Shown here: piece by piece, positions 1 to 3,851 of the stretch | Layout of the letters: each line of letters starts with the position of its first letter | How positions within the stretch are numbered: position 1 is the stretch's first letter | Origin: an uncultured Collinsella sp. | Lineage (GTDB): Bacteria > Actinomycetota > Coriobacteriia > Coriobacteriales > Coriobacteriaceae | DNA length: 6,518 nucleotides | Direction: 5' to 3' | NCBI GenBank assembly: GCA_934675795.1 | Contig: CAKURW010000061.1 | Coordinates: forward strand, 1-6,518 | Made by a program: the position numbers and the translations under genes | Notes under the pieces: generated by a model | The model's database searches: none | The model's input: the letters and a program-made list of their open reading frames with translations, nothing else | Told to the model about the DNA's origin: nothing

Positions 1-57
1 GGTGTCCCCTCCCTTTCAAGAAAGGGCGGAGGCGGGGCATGCCCCGCCTCTTACACC
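1..57. repeat. Nested inverted repeats at left edge
   Basis: Bases 29-50 form a perfect 22-bp palindrome, with arms GAGGCGGGGC and GCCCCGCCTC around a central AT. Just left of it, CCCTTT at 11-16 pairs with AAAGGG at 21-26 around CAAG. The whole block is closed by GGTGT at 1-5 and its complement ACACC at 53-57, so a cruciform or multi-branched RNA is possible. No T-run follows on either strand, so a standard intrinsic terminator is not supported. It may be a bidirectional transcription boundary or an intergenic repeat element cut by the window edge. Bases 3-10 (TGTCCCCT) also occur in the repeats near 3,080 and 3,820, but eight bases could match by chance. Confidence 0.6.
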
Positions 58-158
58 ACATCTCTGCGCGCTACCTGTCGATGCTTCGGGGGCTCGATTT
101 TGCTCGTTCACATCGCGGAAAAGTATTCACCTTCGATTCGCAAACGTGTTGCATGAGC

Positions 159-200
159 AAAAAAGCGGGCAGCACCGGGGTTTTCCGGCACGGCCCGCTT
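159..200 (-). terminator. Rho-independent terminator of the 2-hydroxyacid dehydrogenase gene
   Basis: Read on the minus strand, AAGCGGGC (200-193) pairs with GCCCGCTT (170-163). An inner CCGG/CCGG helix (188-185 with 178-175) extends the hairpin. A run of six T (164-159) begins at the base of the stem. A GC-rich stem plus a U-tract is the classic intrinsic terminator. It lies 42 nt beyond the stop codon of the leftward dehydrogenase gene, the natural place for its 3' end, and the gene is therefore probably transcribed alone. Confidence 0.87.
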
Positions 201-241
201 AGTATCGCGCTTAGATTCGCAAGGTTGTGGCAGCCAACGGC

Positions 242-1219
242 CTACTTCGCGTCGTATGCTTCGGCATCCCACCAGTCGAGCTGGGCGATGTTGTCGCGGA
301 TGTGCTGGCAGCTCTTGTGGAAGCCCTCGAGCTCGTGCTCGGAAAGGTCGAGCGTGTAGACCTCCTCGACGCCCTCGGCACCGATCACGCACGGCAGGGA
401 GATAAAGATGCCCTCCTCACCATATTGGCCGGTCATGAGCGTGGAGGCGGAAAGCACGGCGTGCTCGTTGTGCAGCACGGCGGCGCAGACGCGCGCGGCG
501 GAGTTGGCGACGGCGTACTCGGTGCACTGCTTGCCCTGGTAGGTCACATAGCCGCCCTTGCGCGCGAGCTCCTCGACCTCCATGTGGTCGAAGGCGTACT
601 TGTCGGGGTTCTCGGCCTGAAGCTCGTTGAGGCTCTTGCCGGCGATGGTCGCGGCCTTAAAGGCGGCCAGCTGGCTAAAGCCGTGCTCGCCGATCATGTA
701 GGCGTCGATGGACTTGGGACTCACGCCGACCTTCTTGGAGATCTCGGTGCGCAGGCGGGCGGAGTCCAGGCCGCAGCCCGAGCCGATGATCTTCTTGGGA
801 TCGTAGCCGGTCAGGTGCCACAGCTCGGTGCACACGACGTCGCAGGGGTTGGAGATGCTCACGAAGATGCCGTCAAAGCCGGCGTCGACGATGCGCTTGG
901 CAAAGGTGCGGGCGGCGTCGGTGGTAAAGAACAGCTCGCCGTCGCGGTTGCCGGCGGCCAGCGCGACCTTGCCGGCGGCGTTGACGATGACGTCGCAGCA
1001 GGCAAGCTCCTCGTAGTGGTCGTAGCAGTTGACGATCTTGGTGTTGTACGGGACAAACGAAAGGGAGTCGCGCAGGTCCTGGACCTCGGACGTCACCTTG
1101 GCCTCGTTGATATCGCACAGGTACAGCTCGTCGGCAATGCCCTGCATAAGCAGGCTGTTGGCGACATGTGCTCCTACGTGGCCCTGGCCGACCACACCGA
1201 TCTTACGCGTCTGGTACAT
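242..1219 (-). CDS. ldh: L-lactate / L-2-hydroxyacid dehydrogenase (L-2-hydroxyisocaproate dehydrogenase-like)
   Basis: This 325-residue cytosolic NAD-dependent enzyme interconverts 2-oxo acids and L-2-hydroxy acids and regenerates NAD+ during fermentation. Visible landmarks are the Rossmann motif G11-x-G13-x-x-G16, Asp36 after the second strand (NAD rather than NADP preference), Asn124 in SISNP, Asp152 and Arg155 in LDSAR, and the catalytic His179 in GEHG. The length is normal for the LDH/MDH family. The substrate loop at about residues 82-95 does not carry the GARQQEGE signature of true lactate dehydrogenases. It aligns better, from memory, with L-2-hydroxyisocaproate dehydrogenase, as does the EELARKGG stretch at 216-223. 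Branched or bulkier 2-oxo acids are therefore plausible substrates. A start at 1258 would add 13 residues, but the ATG at 1219 has AAAGGA (1232-1227) seven bases upstream and begins directly at the Rossmann strand. The gene is divergent from metA and ends at its own terminator. The family is certain; the exact substrate is not. Confidence 0.93.
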   Translation of the reverse strand: MYQTRKIGVVGQGHVGAHVANSLLMQGIADELYLCDINEAKVTSEVQDLRDSLSFVPYNTKIVNCYDHYEELACCDVIVNAAGKVALAAGNRDGELFFTTDAARTFAKRIVDAGFDGIFVSISNPCDVVCTELWHLTGYDPKKIIGSGCGLDSARLRTEISKKVGVSPKSIDAYMIGEHGFSQLAAFKAATIAGKSLNELQAENPDKYAFDHMEVEELARKGGYVTYQGKQCTEYAVANSAARVCAAVLHNEHAVLSASTLMTGQYGEEGIFISLPCVIGAEGVEEVYTLDLSEHELEGFHKSCQHIRDNIAQLDWWDAEAYDAK

Positions 1220-1256
1220 ATATGTATCCTTTCGGCCGAGTTTTTCGCGTCGAACC

Positions 1257-1285
1257 ATTGTAGCGTCCAGCTACCACTTTGCTAG
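1257..1285 (-). promoter_or_regulatory. Candidate promoter of the 2-hydroxyacid dehydrogenase gene
   Basis: On the minus strand, TACAAT (1262-1257) is a 5/6 match to the -10 consensus. The hexamer 17 bases upstream, CTAGCA (1285-1280), matches the -35 consensus at only three positions. Transcription would start near 1250 and give a leader of about 30 nt containing the AAAGGA ribosome-binding site. The -10 is good and the -35 weak, so an activator may be needed or the call may be wrong. Confidence 0.42.
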
Positions 1286-1430
1286 GCTAAAGCGCCGCAG
1301 ATTTTTGGGACATGCCTTAATCTCTACTTTTGGAGTGATTTGGACCACAGGCGGTGTCTCGGGGCGATGTGCTCGCGCGGATGGGGCCGCTCGTTGTACC
1401 ATAGCTGCAACTGACTCGTAAGGAGCATCC

Positions 1431-2357
1431 ATGCCCATTCGCATTCCCGACGCCCTCCCTGCCGCCGCGCAGCTCGAGAGCGAGAACATCTTTGTCATGA
1501 CTGAGTACCGCGCGCTGCACCAGGACATCCGTCCGCTGCGCGTGCTCATCCTCAACCTCATGCCCACCAAGATCGCCACCGAGACGCAGATCATGCGCAA
1601 GCTCTCCAACACGCCGCTCCAGGTGGAGGTGGACCTGCTGCGCACCAAGACGCACGAGGCCACGCACGTAAGCGCCGGCCACCTGGAGACGTTCTACCGC
1701 ACGTTCGACGACATCCGCGACATCCACTACGACGGCCTGATCATCACGGGCGCGCCGGTGGAACAGATGCCGTTCGAAGAGGTCGACTACTGGCCCGAGC
1801 TCTGCCAGATTATGGATTGGTCCACCACGCACGTGCACTCTACGCTGCACATTTGTTGGGGCGCGCAGGCGGGCCTGTATCACCACTACGGTATTCAGAA
1901 GCACGACCTGCCGGCAAAGGCGAGCGGCGTGTTCGAGCATTATCTGGTGAAGCCGCAAAGCCCGCTGGTCCGTGGTTTTGACGACCGCTTTTATGCCGTG
2001 CATTCGCGCAACACCGATGTGCGCCGCGAGGACGTGGAGGCCGAGCCGCAGCTTGAGGTCGTGGCCGTGTCCGACGAGGTGGGCCTGTACATCGTCAAGT
2101 CGACCGACAGCCGCCGCTTCTTTGTCTTTGGCCATCCCGAGTACGATACCGACACGCTGCGCCTGGAGTACGAGCGCGACGTGAAACGCGGACTCAACCC
2201 GGAGGTGCCGGCGCATTACTTCCCAGGGGACGACCCCGCTGCCGAGCCGCGCAACGTCTGGCGCAGCCAGGCGCAGTTGCTCTACACCAACTGGCTCAAC
2301 TACTACGTCTACCAGACCACGCCCTACGATCTAGCCCGCGCCGGCGAGGAGCACTAG
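1431..2357 (+). CDS. metA: Homoserine O-acyltransferase MetA, predicted acetyl-CoA-specific
   Basis: This 308-residue cytosolic enzyme acylates the hydroxyl of L-homoserine, the committed step of methionine synthesis. The protein can be followed end to end against the MetA family: it opens MPIRIPD, has the nucleophile Cys142 in HICWGAQ, and carries His235 and Glu237 in FGHPEYD and Arg249 in YERDV, then closes with [10 protein letters not shown]. These positions match Escherichia coli MetA numbering exactly. Residue 111 is Glu (GAPVE) where the E. coli succinyltransferase has Gly. In characterised MetA proteins Glu at this place favours acetyl-CoA, so O-acetylhomoserine is the predicted product (MetAA type). 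The ATG has TAAGGAG (1419-1425) five bases upstream. No convincing promoter or riboswitch was found in the 211-bp divergent region; TACCAT at 1397-1402 is a weak -10 candidate. The gene converges on the cyclo-ligase gene with a 23-bp gap. The family call is very secure, the donor call good. Confidence 0.96.
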   Translation: MPIRIPDALPAAAQLESENIFVMTEYRALHQDIRPLRVLILNLMPTKIATETQIMRKLSNTPLQVEVDLLRTKTHEATHVSAGHLETFYRTFDDIRDIHYDGLIITGAPVEQMPFEEVDYWPELCQIMDWSTTHVHSTLHICWGAQAGLYHHYGIQKHDLPAKASGVFEHYLVKPQSPLVRGFDDRFYAVHSRNTDVRREDVEAEPQLEVVAVSDEVGLYIVKSTDSRRFFVFGHPEYDTDTLRLEYERDVKRGLNPEVPAHYFPGDDPAAEPRNVWRSQAQLLYTNWLNYYVYQTTPYDLARAGEEH

Positions 2358-2380
2358 GCTGTCGAGAGACGCGCCGGCAT

Positions 2381-2977
2381 TTAGGCGCTGATGATGTTGG
2401 GTAGCGGCAGGTCGTGGGCGTCGGCGGGGACGCGGTCGACGCGTTGCTCCTCAAAGGCGATGCCGATGATATGGCACGATGTCGAGAGCGTGGGCAGGTA
2501 ACGGTCGTAGCAGCCGCCGCCGTAGCCCAGGCGTGCGCCGGTACGGTCGAAGGCTACGAGCGGCACAACGATCATGTCGAGTGCCTCGGCAGGTACGATA
2601 GGGAAGCGGTCGCTGTCGATGTCCGTAGCCGCGAAGGCCCGCGTGGGATGGGCGATGAACGGAGCCGTGCCGACGTCACCGGTGGCGACCGCTCGCATGC
2701 ACATGCGCTGGCCGCAAGCCGCGGTGTCAGCTGCCGAGAGCATGCACGGATAGGCCACCTGCCAGCCACGGTCGGCGGCAGCGGTGGCAAAAGCGGCAGG
2801 ATCAACCTCGGAGCCCATGACGGCATAGACGGCAACGGTGCGCGGCGCCGCGGGGTCCGAGCGCCCCAGCAGCTCAACAAGCCGGGCGCAGATAGCGGCA
2901 GACTTAGCCGCCCGCACATCCGGTTCAATAGCATCGCGCCGGGTAATCACCGCCCGCCGCAACTCAGCCTTATCCAT
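2381..2977 (-). CDS. ygfA: 5-formyltetrahydrofolate cyclo-ligase (methenyl-THF synthetase)
   Basis: This 198-residue cytosolic enzyme performs the ATP-dependent, irreversible conversion of 5-formyl-THF to 5,10-methenyl-THF. It returns the storage or inhibitory folate to the one-carbon pool. The family's glycine-rich phosphate-binding signature is plain at residues 149-161 (ARLGYGGGCYDRYL region). Other landmarks are the N-terminal Lys3 and Arg7, Glu57 in MGSEVD where the folate site lies, and the C-terminal DAHDLPLP segment (186-193). Length is typical (about 180-200). I chose the ATG at 2977, which has GAGG (2986-2983) five bases upstream. The alternative TTG at 3004 would add nine residues and place the start inside a repeat hairpin. 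A link to metA through methyl-group supply is inferred, and the genes are convergent, not co-transcribed. No clear promoter was identified. It could be read from its own promoter within 2978-3117 or by read-through from hicAB. Confidence 0.93.
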   Translation of the reverse strand: MDKAELRRAVITRRDAIEPDVRAAKSAAICARLVELLGRSDPAAPRTVAVYAVMGSEVDPAAFATAAADRGWQVAYPCMLSAADTAACGQRMCMRAVATGDVGTAPFIAHPTRAFAATDIDSDRFPIVPAEALDMIVVPLVAFDRTGARLGYGGGCYDRYLPTLSTSCHIIGIAFEEQRVDRVPADAHDLPLPNIISA

Positions 2978-2996
2978 CCCAGCCTCATCTCCCAAA

Positions 2997-3029
2997 CCTA
3001 CCAAAAAGGGACAGGTTTATTTTGGCAGG
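2997..3029. repeat. Hairpin repeat A with GGGACAGG loop
   Basis: CCTACCAAAA (2997-3006) and TTTTGGCAGG (3020-3029) form a 10-bp stem with a single mismatch. The 13-nt loop holds GGGACAGG (3008-3015). That core is the reverse complement of the CCTGTCCC core in the two longer palindromes at 3060-3102 and 3802-3836, so this is probably a diverged family member in the opposite orientation. It sits just upstream of the cyclo-ligase start and would be in that gene's leader RNA. Poor U-runs on both sides make terminator function doubtful. Confidence 0.62.
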
Positions 3030-3059
3030 TTTTATCTGGGCAAACGCGACGGATTCACC

Positions 3060-3102
3060 CCAAACCGCCACAAAGGTGCCTGTCCCCTTTGTGGTGGTTT
3101 GG
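3060..3102. repeat. Palindromic repeat B
   Basis: A 17-bp stem (3060-3076 with 3086-3102) contains one G-T pair and otherwise perfect complementarity. The 9-nt loop is TGCCTGTCC (3077-3085). Bases 3065-3100 match 3803-3838 at 35 of 36 positions in the same orientation. The element begins 15 bp beyond the hicB stop codon. It resembles repetitive extragenic palindromes of the sort mobilised in other bacteria by REP-associated tyrosine transposases. That relation is inferred from form only; no transposase is encoded here. It may also stop or stabilise the hicAB transcript, although no U-tract follows. Confidence 0.88.
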
Positions 3103-3117
3103 CTCTACGCGTAAACG

Positions 3118-3447
3118 CTATAACGCCGCGGCGATTGCTTCAGCTACAAACTTATTGAGTGACTCGCCCTTTTTAGCGGCTGCCAACGCGGCCTGTTTAT
3201 GGAGTTCAGAGCCTGTCCTTACATTAAACGAGCCCTTGAAAGCCCGCTCGGGCTCCTTGCCCTTTTCCGCGCAAAACTCAAGATAGTCGTCAACGGCGTC
3301 GTGGAAGCACTGCTCCACCTCTTCGACTGTAGAGCCCTCGAACACAATTGCGTCCCTAATGCCTGCGACCATGCCCGTTAATACATGCTGCTCGGCATCG
3401 AACTCGACCGGGGCAAAGTAGCCCTTGTAAGCTAAAACGTTACTCAT
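3118..3447 (-). CDS. hicB: HicB family antitoxin
   Basis: The protein has 109 residues. The N-terminal part (about 1-65) has the HicB partial-RNase-H-like pattern: a YKGYFAPVEFD strand pair, the central TGMVAGIRDAIVFEGSTVEE stretch and an acidic helix. The C-terminal 40 residues form a ribbon-helix-helix DNA-binding domain, with strand SFNVRTG (73-79), helix ELHKQAALAAAKKG (81-94) and helix SLNKFVAEAIAAAL (96-109). In this family the antitoxin covers the toxin's active site and represses its own operon through the DNA-binding domain. The start at 3447 is supported by GGAGG (3457-3453) five bases upstream. Upstream in-frame ATGs at 3480 and 3462 are less likely. The gene overlaps the 3' end of hicA by 8 nt (ATGAGTAA), implying translational coupling. 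Toxin-first order is usual for HicAB. Confidence 0.88.
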   Translation of the reverse strand: MSNVLAYKGYFAPVEFDAEQHVLTGMVAGIRDAIVFEGSTVEEVEQCFHDAVDDYLEFCAEKGKEPERAFKGSFNVRTGSELHKQAALAAAKKGESLNKFVAEAIAAAL

Positions 3448-3703
3448 GGCAGCCTCCGACATCCTGTAGAAAACGAACAATGTTTCGAATGGTGCCCGCC
3501 GTCAACTCATCAGATGGGTGGGGCGCATGCATTACGAACATCCTGCCGTCCGATGGCCTGTAAAAGCGAATGCGCGATCCGGATGTCTTGCCCTTGCTGT
3601 CCATCTCAAAGCCATATGACGTCATAACTTTAAGAAAGTCGGCAAATCTATACGTCGAAGGGCAACTGAGCAGTTGAGCAATAAGTTTATCGACCCGGGT
3701 CAT
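3440..3703 (-). CDS. hicA: HicA family toxin (putative mRNA interferase)
   Basis: This basic 87-residue protein matches the HicA double-stranded-RNA-binding-like fold. A helix with FADFLKVMTSYGFE (20-33) is followed by the GKTSGSRIRFYRP strand region (38-50), a strand ending MFVMHAPHP (55-63) and a final helix TIRNIVRFLQDVG (71-83). Known HicA toxins cleave mRNA and stop translation until bound by HicB. The usual catalytic His of the GSH motif is replaced here by Arg44 (GSR), while His59 and His62 in MHAPHP are kept. I recall this pattern from a HicA subgroup, so activity is plausible but not assured. The ATG at 3703 has GAGG (3712-3709) five bases upstream. A promoter and inverted repeat lie just upstream, and hicB follows with an 8-nt overlap. 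Base composition is lower in GC than the neighbours: 24 of 60 bases in 3601-3660, against 42 of 60 in 5101-5160. Confidence 0.85.
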   Translation of the reverse strand: MTRVDKLIAQLLSCPSTYRFADFLKVMTSYGFEMDSKGKTSGSRIRFYRPSDGRMFVMHAPHPSDELTAGTIRNIVRFLQDVGGCHE

Positions 3704-3718
3704 CTCGGCCTCACATTC

Positions 3719-3739
3719 TGCAACTACATTCTAGTTGCA
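3719..3739. promoter_or_regulatory. Inverted repeat in hicA leader, candidate HicB operator
   Basis: TGCAACTA (3719-3726) and TAGTTGCA (3732-3739) are perfect 8-bp arms around a 5-bp spacer. They lie between the predicted transcription start (about 3758) and the hicA ribosome-binding site. A dyad here suits a dimeric ribbon-helix-helix repressor such as HicB binding just downstream of the promoter. Alternatively it could form an RNA hairpin near the hicA start. Its role is inferred from position and symmetry. Confidence 0.55.
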
Positions 3740-3764
3740 ATCTGACGCTGATGCAAGCAACCCT

Positions 3765-3793
3765 ACTATAGAACATATGTACGTATAGAACAA
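3765..3793 (-). promoter_or_regulatory. Candidate hicAB promoter
   Basis: On the minus strand, TTGTTC (3793-3788) and TATAGT (3770-3765) are separated by exactly 17 bases. The -10 matches the consensus at five of six positions, the -35 at the first three. The predicted start is near 3758, with a leader of about 55 nt containing the 8-bp-arm inverted repeat. On the plus strand TATAGAAC occurs twice (3767-3774 and 3784-3791), so the same octamer overlaps each promoter hexamer. Between them lies the palindrome ACATATGT (3773-3780). These could be extra repressor contacts. Confidence 0.6.
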
Positions 3794-3801
3794 GCGTTCG
3801 T

Positions 3802-3838
3802 ACCACCACAAAGGTGCCTGTCCCCTTTGTGGTGGTTT
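3802..3838. repeat. Palindromic repeat C
   Basis: A perfect 13-bp stem (3802-3814 with 3824-3836) encloses the same TGCCTGTCC loop as repeat B. Bases 3803-3838 are a direct copy of 3065-3100 with one substitution. It lies between the stop codon of the M16C peptidase gene (3852) and the hicAB promoter, on the far side of the toxin-antitoxin operon from repeat B. TTTT at 3836-3839 follows the stem on the plus strand, where no gene would use it. On the minus strand no U-tract follows, so it is at best a weak terminator or 3'-end stabiliser for the peptidase transcript. Confidence 0.88.
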
Positions 3839-3851
3839 TGCTTGACTGCGG

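Noticed and set aside
227..1285. A 352-codon open frame on the plus strand opposite the dehydrogenase gene
   Set aside because: It is very rich in Gly, Ala, Val, Leu and Asp from reverse-strand codon bias. The minus strand has every LDH-family motif, a ribosome-binding site and a terminator.
1286..1430. A riboswitch or T-box leader ahead of metA
   Set aside because: I looked for SAM-riboswitch-like or T-box-like conserved elements and a leader terminator and saw none. The leader appears short and unstructured apart from weak chance pairings.
1317..2216. A 299-codon minus-strand frame opposite metA
   Set aside because: Antisense shadow; metA is unambiguous, with all catalytic residues in register.
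2337..2378. Possible terminator between the convergent metA and cyclo-ligase genes (GCCGGCG 2340-2346 and CGCCGGC 2372-2378)
   Set aside because: The left arm is inside metA, the loop is 25 nt, there is no U-tract, and the core GCCGGC is self-complementary, so pairing is expected by chance in such GC-rich DNA.
3040..3045. A promoter for the cyclo-ligase gene near TTGCCC on the minus strand
   Set aside because: TTGCCC (3045-3040 on the minus strand) has no adequate -10 at 16-18 bp; the A-rich stretch downstream is part of repeat A and matches the consensus poorly.
2414..3286. A 290-codon plus-strand frame crossing the cyclo-ligase gene and the repeats
   Set aside because: It runs antisense through two identified genes and through palindromic repeats, and shows no protein-family signal.
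3060..3838. A CRISPR array based on the repeated 36-bp element
   Set aside because: There are only two full copies, 738 bp apart, with protein-coding genes between them, each copy being one long palindrome. There is no regular repeat-spacer pattern.
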